From Hyparrhenia diplandra (Eukaryota > Streptophyta > Magnoliopsida > Poales > Poaceae): a stretch of DNA of 64,000 bases. Both the position numbers and the translations under genes were made by a program. Shown piece after piece: positions 23,370 through 35,160 of this stretch (positions are counted from its first letter, which is position 1; each line of letters opens with the position of its first letter). Under the pieces are notes generated by a model. That model did no database searches, was not told where the DNA came from, and saw nothing but the letters and a program-made list of their open reading frames with translations. Where the stretch lies: contig JADLZK010013158.1 in assembly GCA_015847255.1 (NCBI GenBank), positions 124,001 to 188,000 on the forward strand. The letters run 5' to 3'.

Positions 23370-25021
23370 AAAATTTCTTTACATGAAATATTCTTTTTCT
23401 CTATACTAATGTTCTTAAATTATTTCTATTTAATAGGTACACTATGATCTACATATTCAGTTGTGATAATATATCGATTATTGATTTATATGTATTTTTT
23501 CATCCTTATTCATAGATTTTTTTTCTTTGCTTGGCAACTATGTGTTTCTCCAATATACATTGAGTTGAAACATTTGCTTAAACTTTGATGGCTTTAGCTA
23601 TTGTCTATATTTTGACGACATGAACCCAAATTTATTGCTTAGATACACAGGATATTACTAATTTGACGGTAAAGTATTTTAGATTACTGTAAAAAAATTG
23701 GATTTATCCTTTTTTTTTGTTTCTAGTAGTTTTGCATGTAATAATTTCAAAAATTATTTTTCCTAGCATCATATGTATTTGGTTGAAACATAAACTTAAT
23801 GTATATAAACTCTTTTTTTCATCCTTTGATGTAAAAAAATCATCAAAATCCATATTAGGACTTTTAGCTTTTGATTTAGTTGTTTTAATATGTCATACAC
23901 ACGTTAATTTGAATTTCTAATGGACGCTCTTGCGTTTATCCAAAAAAACTATCCCTATTTTATTAACAAATAAAAATTATATGGCTTAGTCTACCATATT
24001 AGTTCTTACGGGGCACATGTAATTGTCCCATCATACACCATGATATCGAAGATGCTGAATTTATTATATCATATTATGATTATTTATTAAACAAATAATG
24101 CTTATAATTAAGTTAATAATACTCATATGATAGAATGTTTCAATGAAAATAATTTAAAAAATTTGAAGATAACGACTTACAAAATTTAATTGCAAATGTT
24201 AACATACCTTAGAGTGAATTGTAAGTGTTGTTACTACGTGACATGGTAGGGATATTTTCCATGCTTGATAGGCTTATATAATATAAATATGTTTCATAAT
24301 GTATAAATATGTCTTTGGCCTACGGCGGTGGAACATGGCTTTGTGCATAGTCTTAACTTAATAGTGGTGGAAATTTATATATTTGAAATATATGTATGAG
24401 TGCAAATTATGGATGCTGAGTTATTTTTCATAATAGCTCATATTAGCATTTACATGTAAATATGAGAGATTTTATTTGAGGTACAAATCATATATAGGTA
24501 AATAATACACTTTCATAATGATGGGGTTGGATAATTTAGAGATAAATTATTGTGGGATTAGTTTAACTGTATTTTATAGTTTTGAGTTTTTCTATAAAGC
24601 TTTATCACTAATGCCCCAAATTTTATTTTATAATACTAATTGTATTTTACAGTTATAATTATCATGGTTCCTTAATGTTTTAGCATCGTTATCATGTAAA
24701 CTCGAAGTAATCCAATTACATTAGTATTAAAGTGATACAAAAAAATTATACATGATGGTCAATATATAAGGTTTATATAAGGTTTATTTGTTGAAGTTAT
24801 CCAAGGACCTTAAATTTTAAAATGAAAAATATATCTAATGCACCAAGGATCATGTCATGACTTATTTGTGAGCCACAGTCATGTAAGATTGCATCCCATA
24901 CTCTAGTAATTGTTGCTTTGATTTTTCACAATTCTTTTACTGGTCTAATTAATGTCACTTATAGATTTAGTGACCATACCAAAATAGTATTAAATTAGTA
25001 CGTCAGTGGACACAAATATAT
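23370..25021. other. AT-rich Helitron interior
   Basis: No coding frame, RNA gene or element boundary can be supported in this 1.65-kb AT-rich part of the Helitron. Confidence 0.5.
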
Positions 25022-25170
25022 TGCAATTATGGGATCTAGCAAAATGGCCAAACTTAATACATCATAGGAGAGAAATTGAATTGTAATGTGGGATCTAGTA
25101 AGATGGCCAAACTTAGTACATCATAAGTGAGAAATTTAATTATAATTATGGGATCTTGCAAGATGTATGG
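25022..25170. repeat. Three-copy tandem repeat, about 60-bp unit
   Basis: The words GGGATCT(A/T)G followed by CAAGATGGCCAAACTTA-like text recur at 25031, 25090 and 25150, giving periods of 59 and 60 bp. The third copy is partial. Confidence 0.8.
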
Positions 25171-25589
25171 CCATACCTCGTAGGTCAAGTCGGTTCCAGC
25201 GTTGATGTAGATCGCGTGGACGCGGGATGTCGTAGTGGCATGGCGAATCGGCAACTTGCGTGTTGGCGTGCCACCCATATCTTTTCCTAGGTTGACACGG
25301 ATCTCGTCGATCGATCTCCTTCGTACCACATTATCAAGTAGATGGTCCTTTCATCCCCACGCATGATTTGGCACACGCCCATCCTTACGCCCCCTCGATG
25401 CGGCTGGATCCGGCGTCGGTGGTGGGTACCACGACCAATTGTTAGTGATCGGTGCATGGCGGACGTTGGCTTCCTCCATACTTCTGATCCGCGTGTGCTT
25501 GATTGAAATTGCCTTTCGATTGGTATTTTTTTTTTTTTTTTTGAAAAGGGAGAGCTTAATTATATTAAAACAATGTTATTACAAATGGG

Positions 25590-28500
25590 CTAACGCGGCC
25601 GACACGCGGTCAGAATGCCATTAGCAATAAGTACATCGAGAAAGCTCTCTCTTACCAAACCGACACAACACATGAGCTGCTTCGTTCGCACTCCGGTGAC
25701 ATTTGGATACTCGACATCCCGAAAAAGTTGGAGGACTTTCTTTGCTTCTTCGATGATATGGCAGCTTGCGAGCGATTTATACACGGGTCCTTTAGATAGC
25801 CTACTGTCGCAAAACAGTCGATTCTAGCCATAGAGGTCCATTCTAGGAGGCAAGAGTATGTTTTAGACCCACCCACGCGCAGCAAGACATTACGCTTCTT
25901 CAGCCGTCCTGCATCGCATGTCATTTGACCATCCAGAGAGCAGCACCTCGCCAACATGGTTTCTAGCAATGAAACCAAGCCTAGCATGATGATGACAGTG
26001 GGGGTCAAAACCCGCATCCACATTTAGTTTTATCCGGTCGGGTGGAGGAGGCGACCAAGGAACCTTTTCATTCTGAACTCTATGAGTAGCAAGGGAGGAT
26101 TCAGCCTGGTCGAGCAGATTGCTTTCCCTTTACCTTTGGCATCCAACTCCCTGGATGGGATCATTGGCGTGAGGTAGTTTTGAAGAAAAACAACCGATGA
26201 CAATATGAGGCTTTCACCCTTCCCAAAGATGATATCATTTCTCGAGATGCCGGACTCTCCGGAAGAGGAACATCGATTGGCTCTTGTATTTTTATTGACA
26301 CTATTGAGCAAGATCAGCAGCCGGTCAGGTCGATTATAAGAAAAAGAAGACTCACCGGGAAGGTCCTACACTTGTCGGAGAGCTTGTCGGAGAGCAACAG
26401 CTTTGGTGCATCGGACCATGGCATGGTGATCAGATTCAGGTTCTAAGCCACAGATAGAGCACGTGGCATCCGGGATTAAGTGTCGTTTCAATCTGTTTTG
26501 TTTGCACAAAGCAAGGCCATTTCGTGCCAACTTCCAAGTGAAGACTTTCACCATCTGTGGCACCGTTGCTTTCGGATCGCCTCAAAATTTCTCCTATCAG
26601 CAGAAGTGCTTGTGCTACACTCATTTGGGTTTGTCTCTGCTGCAAGCTTGTAAAGCGCTCCTGATCGAGAATAAACCATTTTTTCAAAGTGCCAAGCGAG
26701 GATGTCATCACCCTCATTTTACGGAATCCCGATGTTGAGAATTTCTTGGCATCATGCTGAAGGAAAATTTCCTTTATGAGGGCTTCATTCCAACGTCTTT
26801 GGTTTTTGAGGATCAAGTCGGACACCTGCGTAATCTAGATCTTTTCGCAGGTCTGGAGATCTTTAGGGAGTTCGACCTTGGTATCCAATTGTCCCTCCAG
26901 ATTTGGATATTTTGGCCATTATTCACTCTCCAAATGGTTCCTTTTTTTAACAGCTCAAGACCATGTTCAATGCCTTTCCAAGTCGGGGAGGAGTTAGCTG
27001 GAAAACTTCGTGTCTAGCAGATTTCCACGAGGGAAATATTTTGCCTTTAGCAATCTCGCGCATAGGCTGTCGGGGAACTGAAGGAGGTGCCAGGCTTGTT
27101 TAGCAAGAAGTGCTTGGTTGAAAAGGGCAAGGTCCCGGAAGCCCATGCCACCCTTAAGCTTTGGTTTGGTAATTTTGTCCCAGGCAATCCAATGAATTTT
27201 CCTTCGTTCGTGCTCATCTCCCCACCAAAAATTCCGAATCAATTGCTCGAGATCATCACAAAGACCTGCAGAGAATTTAAAGACACTCATAGCGTAAGTG
27301 GGGAGGCTCTGTAGGGACGGATTTGACAAGAACCTCTTTTGCCCCACATGAGAGATATTTCTCTCGACCAGTCGTTTTTGGCGCTTGCTGAATCTTTCTT
27401 TTATACTTCAGAATCTTCCTTTTGTCATTCTTCCTTCTGGAACTGGGAGACCAAGATATTTTTCATCAGCATTTCTGGAGTGTGTTTCCCAACATCGGTT
27501 GACAGTCTCTATGTTGTCATCAGAGCAGCTTCGCCCAAAAAGAACACTGCATTTGTTTTTGCTGATCAATTGACCCGTGCTCTTTTCATACGTACTCAAG
27601 ATGTTTTTCACCAGCAAGGCTTGCTCTTCATTGGCTTGAACAAAAAGAAGGCTATCATCAGCAAACAGCAGGTGAGAGATCCCTGGTGCATTCCTGGAGA
27701 TGTGTAATTCTTTCAGCTGACCTGCAGAAATTTCCTTTTCTAATAGAGTAGACAAACCATCAGGTACTAATAAGAAAATATAAGGGGACAACGGATCTCC
27801 CTGTCTAAGACCCCGAGATGGAGTGAAAGCATCGAGCAATTGACCATTGAGGCGAACTGACAGCTTGACTGATTTAACACATTCCATCACCTAGGAAGTC
27901 CATTTCCTATCAAAACCCAATTTTTCCATTGCCTTCTCGATGAAGTTCCAGTCAACTCGGTCGTAGGCTTTAGCCAAGTCCAATTTGTAGGCACAAAATT
28001 CCCCCCTTTTGTCGTTGCATTGTTGGATGACGTGGAGGCATTCGAAGGCAATGATAGCATTGTCTGTGATCATGCGTCCCGGGATAAAGGCACTTTGTGT
28101 CGGAGCAATGATTTCTTTTAGTATGGGGTGAAGTCTATTAACTAGACATTTTGAGACCACCTTGTAAATGACATTGCATAAACTTATTGGTCTGTAGTCC
28201 TTGAGCTCCTTTGCCTCTTTGTTTTTTGGAATAAGCACTATTACTGTATCATTCACACCATCTAGCATATGAGAAGAGGAGAAGAAATTTTTAACCCCTT
28301 TGATCACATCATCTTTTAGAATATCCCAATTTCTTTGGAAAAATCTAGCTGGAAAGCCATCGGGTCCCGGGGCTTTTAGGGGCCCTATCTGAAAAAGGGC
28401 ATCGCTAATTTCCTCGTTAGAGAAATCCCTGCACAGATCTGTGTTCATGACTGTATTAACTCTCTGCTGTAGGTGTTCAGTAATTAATTCAGGTAACACT

Positions 28501-29719
28501 GTGTCATCTTTTGTGTAAAGGTTTGTAAAGAAATCCTTTGTCAGCTTGCCCATTTGATCTTCATCTGTTACTAAGTTGCCATTGTTGTCTTGCAGACTAG
28601 ATATCCTATTTTTCTTTGCCCTCCAGGAAGCCTTCCTATGAAAGTACTTGGTGTTTCTATCCCCTTCCTTTAGCCATAAAGCTCTGGAGCGTTGGCGCCA
28701 CAAGATTTCTTCTTTGTACAATAGTTCCTCCATTTCAGCAAGGAGCCGTTTCCTTTCTTTTTGGCTATTGGCATCCTTATTTGTTGCCAGGAATTCTAGT
28801 CTTTTCCTGTAAGTGATCAATTTTCTAGGAACTGAACCTATTGTCTTCTTACTCCACGATGTGAGGTCCAACATTACCCCTTGCAAAGATGCTGCAATCT
28901 GACCGAGATTCTCATTTTCCCTCCTTCTAAGCCAAGCTTCTTTAATGGTGTCATCGAGAGAAGCTTCTCTCTCCCAGAAAGCCTCATATCTGTGACACTG
29001 TTTAAAATTTCTGTGAGCCTGTGGCTTGAACAGATTGAGCAGGAGAGGGAGATGGTCAGACCGAAAACTGGGGATGTGCTAAAGGGAAGCATCAGGTAGT
29101 GCCAAGGACCATGCTGGGCATGCAACAGCCCTATCAATCCGACTTTTAACATTTTTAGGGCCATCTTGTTTGTTGTTGTAAGTCCACGGCAGCCCCGTAA
29201 AACCCAAGTCATGGAGATCACAGTCTGACAGGACCTCTCTGAAACTTCTCATCTGTTTTTCGCCTCTACGAGAAGAGGAGAAGTGTCCATGCTGCCACAT
29301 TGTTTCATTGAAGTCACCGATCAAGAGCCACGGGCCAAAACCCATGGGTTTTATTCTTCTCAGTAGATCCCACATCAAGTGTCGATCTTGGACTCTAGCC
29401 TCCCCATAAACAAATGTGCATCTCCATTTTATTGGTAGGGCAGGGAAAACAATGTTTACATCGATGAAGTGAGGGTCTAGCTTTTTTAGCTCTACTGATA
29501 CATTGTCATCCCAGTACAAGGCAAGTCCACCACCCTTTCCAGGACTAGACATAACCAGTATTAGCCCAAGGCGATAACGAAGCCCTTTCACAACAGACTC
29601 CCTCTGTCTGGTTTCGGAGATGAAACGACGCTTGGCCTATGGGTCTGCACCAAGCAGACCAGTTCCTGAACTGTCCGGGGTTGGCCGAGTCCCCGGCAGT
29701 TCCAGCTCAAGATACTCAT
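25590..29719 (-). pseudogene. LINE ORF2: endonuclease, reverse transcriptase, RNase H; broken
   Basis: The start ATG at 29717-29719 gives MSILSWNCRGLGQPRTVQ, the usual N-terminus of the APE-type endonuclease that nicks the target. After a frameshift near 29600 the endonuclease continues with LLIGDFNET and WTYNNKQDG. The reverse transcriptase covers about 28886-27408, with GPDGFPARFF, YRPISLCN and the catalytic block HLLFADDSLLF. A C-x2-C-H-C zinc-knuckle region lies near 26366-26563, and a degenerate RNase H (IDCFATV, LFRDVEYPNV) ends at 25590. Lesions include the 29600 frameshift, breaks near 29080-29220, an in-frame TAG at 27891-27893 and several frame changes from 27400 to 25650. It is not autonomous. 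Confidence 0.9.
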
Positions 29720-31800
29720 GGCTCCTGACAGGCGCCGACGTTCGCGCCTGTCAGTTGACCGGCAGCCCCAGGGCCGGTAGCTTCCAAAACTTCTTTCCTT
29801 CCTTCCTGGTCTTCCCCACCCGTTCTCTTGTCTGAGCTATTGGCTGTAGCCCCCTGCACATTAGTTTCAGCTGCACAATAGTTTACCACAGGGTCAATGT
29901 ATTTTTCTTTTTGGGATACATTTAGTGATATTTGGTTCGGGTGCTCCTCTTCTCTCCCGAGCAGCTCCATTTCCCGGAGCCTCTTGACGCCCTCTTCACC
30001 AAAGCAATCAACAAGCGAAGGAGTTCTGAACCTTTTACAGCTCTGTCTGGGAGCACCTTCCTGCGGTGGTGTAGGGGAAGGTAGCCTGTCCTGGGACTCC
30101 TGGATGTTTCTGCTGCAGCGTCTAGTCCATGTTCCTGCCGTAGCCTTCGGGCTTCTTGCATTTGATTGTAACTGGGCACCCCCATGGATGATTTTGGGGC
30201 TCTCGAAAGTGTTTCTGTTGGTCACCGTCTTGCTGGGGGTGTTGCTGCTTCCATTCACGATCAGGTTGGCCACTCCCTTGGCCACCGCCTCTACAGCCTC
30301 CTGCTGCAGAGGGGGGGCCAGCTTGCTGCTGCTTCCTGAAAGGCCAAGGGCTATGTGTTGATTGTTGACCCCTCGACCTTCAGGCAGCAACCAGCTCCGG
30401 GGGTCTCCTCGGATGAAGGGGGGCACCCCCAGGTCCAAAGTGTACATGTTCTTGTTGTCTTTCTCTGTTGCGTTGCACTGCAGCTCACCATGCCCGATCA
30501 GTCCACAAAATAAACAGAAATTCGGAAGGCGCTCATACCGTATGGTTGTCACCACTTTTTCGTCAGTTGCCTCATCGATCAGAGAGATTGAAGTTTGCAG
30601 AGCTCTGTTCAGCGGCAGGAGGATTCTCGAACGGATAAACTTTTCACATATGTCACCATGCGAGTTGGTGTCCACAAAGAGAACTTTGCCGAGCTTTTCT
30701 CCCAGCATCCTGGCCAAGGTTTTTGACAGGAGGTAGAAGGGGATGTCGTGGAACTGTACCCAGATTGGCACCGACTCAAATTGGGCTCGTGCAGGCTCGA
30801 CTCCCACCTCCAGCTTCGACACGAGGAAGGCATCTCCTCTGTACCTCCAGGGGCCGCCGCGAAGGGCGTGAAGCAGGTCGCCCTCCAGGGAGAACTCCAG
30901 GATGAACCGCCTGCCTGGAAGCGGAGTGACGTTGAGCTCTCCCCGCACCTTCCAGATCTTTCTCATGGTGTCAGTCACTTGGCGCCAGTTGATCACCAGG
31001 ATGGACATGAACAGGCCGACGGCGATGAAGCGAGAACTCATGGCCTTGCGAGCATCGGCCAGGTTCACGTACAGCGTCCGCCCGGATGAAGCACCGTCCT
31101 CTAGCGCCGGCTCCTTTCCCGGCCTCCTCTGAGGAGAGGAGGTGCTCCCGACTTCAGCAGCAGGCTGATCTGCAGCAGCAAGCATCTTGATGGTCTCCGC
31201 GTCCGTCTTCTCACTCATGGCCCCGGGTGCGCACAGGGACGAGCAGCTCGTGAGCACAGGAGAGGTGGATTTGTAGAGGTTACTTGGATTGCAAAAACTC
31301 TGTCTCTGCACAGCTCTATTTGTAGCCTGTTCCTCAGGGACGATGAATGCTTCATAATTTTCTTCTTGAACCTGCTCCACGATTTGATACGTTGCTGTGC
31401 TTTGATTGCTTGAGTCGTCATGGCGAATTTTATCCCCGGGCAATAATCTCTGTGTTACTGCTGCTGTAATCGCCTTGCGCACCTTCTCCTTGGATTCCTC
31501 CCAGTGAGTTACTGCTCTTCGGATGCTTGATTTTAGTCTCTCTAAACTCTCACACTTCTCTCTCTGTTTTTGGGCTAAAAGGAGTCTGGCTCTCTCTTTG
31601 GCTGGTGGGCGGATGGGATCTGGGGTGTTGAGGGGATCTTTTGGGCTATGGATGAACGTATCTATGTGAAAGTATCTGGGGTAACGAGAGGAACTTTGGG
31701 ATCGAATCTGGTTCAGATTGGGGCTGGATCTCGGGAGGGGAGATGAACCGGATCGGGAATCGCCTTCGGAGTCGCCGAGGCAGCGAAGCGGCACGCCCAT
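29716..31800 (-). CDS. LINE ORF1 (DUF4283 and CCHC zinc knuckle), open reading frame of 694 aa
   Basis: This is an uninterrupted ORF1 whose product would bind LINE RNA and escort it to the nucleus. A DUF4283-like region spans roughly residues 240-380 (LHALRGGPWRYRGDAFLVSK, WVQFHDIPFYLLSKTLARML). A zinc knuckle of the zf-CCHC_4 type follows (LPNFCLFCGLIGHGELQC). The C-terminal third is low-complexity and basic. An alternative start is MSEKTDAETIKMLAAADQP at about residue 190, which may be the real one, since the upstream part is Arg/Ser-rich. The stop TGA overlaps the ORF2 ATG as ATGA (29716-29719), suggesting coupled re-initiation for ORF2. Its integrity beside a ruined ORF2 may be chance. 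Confidence 0.75.
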   Translation of the reverse strand: MGVPLRCLGDSEGDSRSGSSPLPRSSPNLNQIRSQSSSRYPRYFHIDTFIHSPKDPLNTPDPIRPPAKERARLLLAQKQREKCESLERLKSSIRRAVTHWEESKEKVRKAITAAVTQRLLPGDKIRHDDSSNQSTATYQIVEQVQEENYEAFIVPEEQATNRAVQRQSFCNPSNLYKSTSPVLTSCSSLCAPGAMSEKTDAETIKMLAAADQPAAEVGSTSSPQRRPGKEPALEDGASSGRTLYVNLADARKAMSSRFIAVGLFMSILVINWRQVTDTMRKIWKVRGELNVTPLPGRRFILEFSLEGDLLHALRGGPWRYRGDAFLVSKLEVGVEPARAQFESVPIWVQFHDIPFYLLSKTLARMLGEKLGKVLFVDTNSHGDICEKFIRSRILLPLNRALQTSISLIDEATDEKVVTTIRYERLPNFCLFCGLIGHGELQCNATEKDNKNMYTLDLGVPPFIRGDPRSWLLPEGRGVNNQHIALGLSGSSSKLAPPLQQEAVEAVAKGVANLIVNGSSNTPSKTVTNRNTFESPKIIHGGAQLQSNARSPKATAGTWTRRCSRNIQESQDRLPSPTPPQEGAPRQSCKRFRTPSLVDCFGEEGVKRLREMELLGREEEHPNQISLNVSQKEKYIDPVVNYCAAETNVQGATANSSDKRTGGEDQEGRKEVLEATGPGAAGQLTGANVGACQEP

Positions 31801-31803
31801 GAC

Positions 31804-32122
31804 CGGCCCAACTCTAATTCTACTACGGTAATTAATTGATAGATTCTCTCAATATCTAGATTTTAGGCTATTTTTGTTAGCATATAAGGGCCATAGACAT
31901 ATTTGGGTGAACGGGATCCCACACAACGATCCTTCTGGCTGTCTCGTCTCCATCCCGAAGGGAAAAATAATATATTTATTATCTTTTGCTTCTCTCTTGG
32001 TACGTAGTAGATATTCAAAAATAACTGATGTATTATTATTTTCTCCATGGACATACCCCATAACGATCTCGTTGTTTCGTCACCGTCCCAACGGAAAATA
32101 ATATATTTATCTTTTGCTCACC
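31804..32122. other. AT-rich Helitron 5' region with a diverged tandem repeat
   Basis: Two diverged copies are visible: AATAATATATTTATTATCTTTTGCTT-like text at about 31966-31992 and 32096-32120, each after a CGTC..CCATCCC/CCGTCCC stretch. No gene is seen. Confidence 0.5.
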
Positions 32123-32163
32123 TAGATATTCTTTTTTTTTTAGTACTGATACGTAGATATTCT
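32123..32163 (-). mobile_element. Micro-retroposon candidate (21 bp with T-run)
   Basis: The repeat TAGATATTCT at 32123-32132 and 32154-32163 flanks nine T followed by AGTACTGATACG, i.e. a minus-strand insert with an A9 tail. It lies inside the Helitron 5' region. Confidence 0.5.
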
Positions 32164-32418
32164 AAGCTAACCGATTTATTTTTTTTTCTTTCTTTTTATT
32201 TTTTATAATAATAATAATAATAATTAATGGCATTAATGATGGGTAATTTTGTAGAAAATAAAATAGATCTAATGGTTGAGATCACCAAAGGCTATAGATT
32301 CGATGGCGAGATGTTTCTGATTAATGTGAGAATTTATAGCATTTTATCTTTTTCTTAGCGCTTCTGGTGAGGATTAGCGTGGAGACTCCATTGGAGCCTC
32401 TAATTAGTAATAGTAAGA

Positions 32419-34145
32419 TTTGAGTTGCTGAGATCCAATACATGAACATACATAAAACGTTTGAATGTTGAAGGTTCAATTGTTGGTGACTTGTCACAAA
32501 AACTTATCATAGTTCTCACTCTGAGTTGTTGATTATCCACACTTGGGAGAACAAGCATTTCCTTATCCGTTACCAGTGACAAACGCTGTAGTTTAGATAC
32601 AGTTTTTCCCTCCAAAAACTGTGGGTCCCTGAAGAAACAATCCTCCTTTGATAAATGACGTGCAAGCTGCCTTAATAGATCATGCATTTTGCACCGTATT
32701 TGGTCAAGACATATAGGATCGGGTAATAGAAGGTTCCTTGTGATCAACTCATAGTAGTATTCTTCTGCTGTATCTTCCATTAGTTGGTTCTCTTGCTTTC
32801 TCTATAAAGCCTTTAGCAATCCAAAATTAACAAGATTATCGCGATGCATTGACGAATCTTCAGGAAACAAACCACAGTAAAGGAAACATTGCTTCAAGTT
32901 TTGTGGCAGCTGGTCATAACTCAAGTACAAAGCACCTCTCAGTTCAGCAGGAAGGTTACTTATTGACCAAGCATCATTGCTTAGAATTTTCCACCATTTA
33001 TTCTCTGTTGTTGCCTTTGTTGCTAGGACACTAGCGATAACCTTAATTGCAAGAGGAAGGCCACCACATTTCTGAACAATCTCAGTTCCAGTGTCATGCA
33101 AGTTGAGCACTTCGTTTTCATCAAAGATGTTCATACTCTTCCAGAGTAACTCCCATCCTACTTCGATTGACAACAATTCAACTCGGTGCATATGTCCAGC
33201 TCCTATTGCCTTTGCTACTATATCATGCCGAGTTGTTACTAAAATCATTACTTGAGCTGCAGCATCAAGTGGAGTTCTTAGCAAATTGGTCCATACATCA
33301 GACTCCCACAAGTCATCCAACACAAGCAAAAAGCTCTTTCCTTTGATGGCTTCAGCAAGTTTACCTTTAAGCTCTCCAATGCTTTCACCTTGCTGTTCGC
33401 GCACTTCAATATTTCGAAGTAGTTCTTTCAACAAAGCAACATGAGAGTACTGTTGGGAAACACAAATCCATGCATGTTTCTCAAAGTAACCTTTAAGCCT
33501 ATCATCATTGTAAATTTTCTGAGCCAGTGTAGTCTTTCCAACTCCTCCTGTACCAACAATACCTATCTTGTAAGCCTTCTCTTTCCTATTGTCCGTTGCC
33601 AACCCTACTAATCTCCTTGTAGAATGAAGAATCTCCTTTCCCACAATATTTGGTTCGACAAGGTGGGATGTTTTTCTCTGATCTGAAATGTTCGCTACAG
33701 GCACTATTTCAAACTTGAATCTTGTACCTAACTGTGCGATCTTCTCTATTCTTTTGTTGAGGCTTTTAATTTTAATAGCAATCTCATGACGTGTCCAATT
33801 ATTTGAAAAACAAGATATAAGGGGAAAACCATTGCATGCAGTTAATTTTCTTGATGGCGATGAAAAATTTTCTCCTAGAAGCTTGGTCGCTTTAAACCTG
33901 GAAAAGTCAATAATATTATCAGCATCATACATTGCATCTTTCAGCTCAGCAAGCCAATTGGTAACTGATAGTTCTTCAATCCTTCTGCGATCAGCATCTT
34001 TGAGAAAACACTGTATTTGTGTCATTGTTTGCTGAAGGTCACTAAGCTCTTGTTTAACACCTAGTATTTGTACTGCCTCACTTGTAATAATCTCTTGGAG
34101 CTTTCGGATGCATGATCTTACAAAAGGAAATAATAAGGTCCCCAT
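32419..34145 (-). pseudogene. NLR-BF, 5' half (CC, NB-ARC, first LRR), severed by a Helitron
   Basis: The start is MGTLLFPFVRSC at 34143-34145. The first 447 codons are open: an Rx-type coiled coil with the EDVID-like segment KDAMYDADNIID (69-80), the P-loop GTGGVGKTT (198-206), RNBS-A (FEKHAWICVSQQYS), kinase-2 LLVLDDLW (273-280), VTTRHD, GLPLA (362-366) and RNBS-D (CFLYCGLFPED). A one-base loss near 32822 and a one-base gain near 32795 put about nine codons out of frame with a TAG. After this the frame resumes with the MHD motif (CKMHDLLRQL) and runs to LDLSNSN, where the Helitron begins. If transcribed, the product would be a CC-NB protein lacking MHD and LRRs. NLR-A is the closest full-length guide. 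Confidence 0.9.
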
Positions 34146-35160
34146 TAAGTGGATCCTAGAAGCAGAATCACCTGTGGAAATTAAAAGTGTTTAACAATAA
34201 GAACATGTAGCAATCATCTTTTAGAAGTAATTTACTCATATCATTACTTTTAAAATCTCCAGTAGTGCGAGAAAGGAGTTTAAAGTCAAGTGCGTGAAGA
34301 AATACATTGAATAACTAACAAATATGACTCGATTACTAGAAGAAAAGAAAACAAACAGATCATGCGGCAGCTTCTGCGACCTATGAATTAGTAGGTTACA
34401 ATGTATCCAAAGCTAGTCTAGAAGTCGTCTTACATATTTGAAATAAGTAAGAAATTAAGTTTGCACTATCTAGAGCATAGTTACAACTTACACACCTATC
34501 GTCCAGTACTGAAAAGTGGTTGATAATAAGCACTAATCATCCTGTCGTACCAATTCCTGTTGTCGAACCCAGATCAATCTATCTGTCAGCGAGAGAAAAT
34601 AAAACAAATAAATCACACTGCGGCAAGAAGTCTTGGTAGGCAGGTTGAATCAATAGCAACAACTAGAACAATATGCACTTAAAAGTAGGCGAGAAGAATT
34701 ACTACGATCTGAGTGATACTATAACTAAATATACCTGACCCCAAGACTCTGATTCGTATGTTCTGCAGTTCGGTTATCTCTGCAAGTGTAGCCAGGTGGC
34801 AGAGGAAAATATAAGAAGACTTCTTTCATCAGTTGGAGACCACTGACCTTTGCAGACCTTAAGCAGTGCAGAGCAGAGCTAATGGATGAAATAGTAGAGG
34901 AGCAGCTGAAAACTGGAGTGCTACATACCAGCCTAGCAATCTCAGCAGCAACACGCTTTCCCTTGGTTATATATCAAACGAATAATGTGATGAGTAGTGG
35001 CATAAAAGACACACTTAGACTACAAAGCATGGTGTACAAATACATATTTTAATCATGGCTAAGCATCGTAAACTAAGTCAAGGAGCATCGTAAACTAAGT
35101 CAAGGAGCAGCCTATTGGCATATTGTTGGAATGAATCAATTTAGTAATCCAAATAAAAGC
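34146..35160 (-). other. Upstream region of NLR-BF
   Basis: No coding region is supported. The segment is collinear with the NLR-A upstream DNA (6135-6784 plus 11525-11880) and preserves the empty hAT target near 34795. A 20-bp direct repeat, GCATCGTAAACTAAGTCAAG, is at 35063-35082 and 35087-35106. Confidence 0.65.

Larger units (their letters stand above)
25526..31803 (-). mobile_element. L1-type LINE (non-LTR retrotransposon), near full length, nested in the Helitron
   Basis: On the minus strand it runs from about 31803 to a 17-base A-tail (T-run at 25526-25542). Order: ORF1 (nucleic-acid-binding), then ORF2 with an endonuclease, reverse transcriptase, zinc-knuckle region and RNase H, the layout of plant L1 elements that keep an RNase H. 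ORF1 is open; ORF2 is broken. I could not find a convincing target-site duplication, so the 5' boundary is approximate. It lies entirely between the Helitron ends, so it either jumped into the Helitron or was carried with it. Confidence 0.9.
23338..32418 (-). mobile_element. Non-autonomous Helitron, 9081 bp, inserted in NLR-BF
   Basis: Read on the minus strand, the element begins TCTTACTATTACTAATTAG at 32418 and ends CTAG at 23341-23338. An ideal terminal hairpin (9-bp stem AACCCGTGC/GCACGGGTT, complement view, loop of 4) lies at 23348-23369, 6 bp inside the CTAG. The host bases on both sides are A and T, and joining 32419 to 23337 restores CTCAAATGTAAAA exactly as in NLR-A (4486-4515 region). 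No duplication is present, as expected for Helitrons. No Rep/helicase is seen. Contents: AT-rich DNA (23370-25020), a short tandem repeat, a GC-rich unassigned part (25170-25500) and a LINE. A related 5' end occurs at 46039. Confidence 0.92.

Noticed and set aside
25022..25170. Possible CRISPR-like array (three 60-bp units)
   Set aside because: The units are diverged tandem repeats without conserved repeat/variable spacer structure, and the DNA is a plant nuclear genome.
25439..31860. Target-site duplication for the LINE inside the Helitron
   Set aside because: I compared the bases before the T-run with those after 31800 and found no convincing direct repeat, so I left the 5' boundary approximate.
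32802..34145. Calling a separate CC-NB gene of 447 aa ending at 32802
   Set aside because: The end is a frameshift product. The gene continues through the MHD motif to the Helitron, so it is one broken gene.
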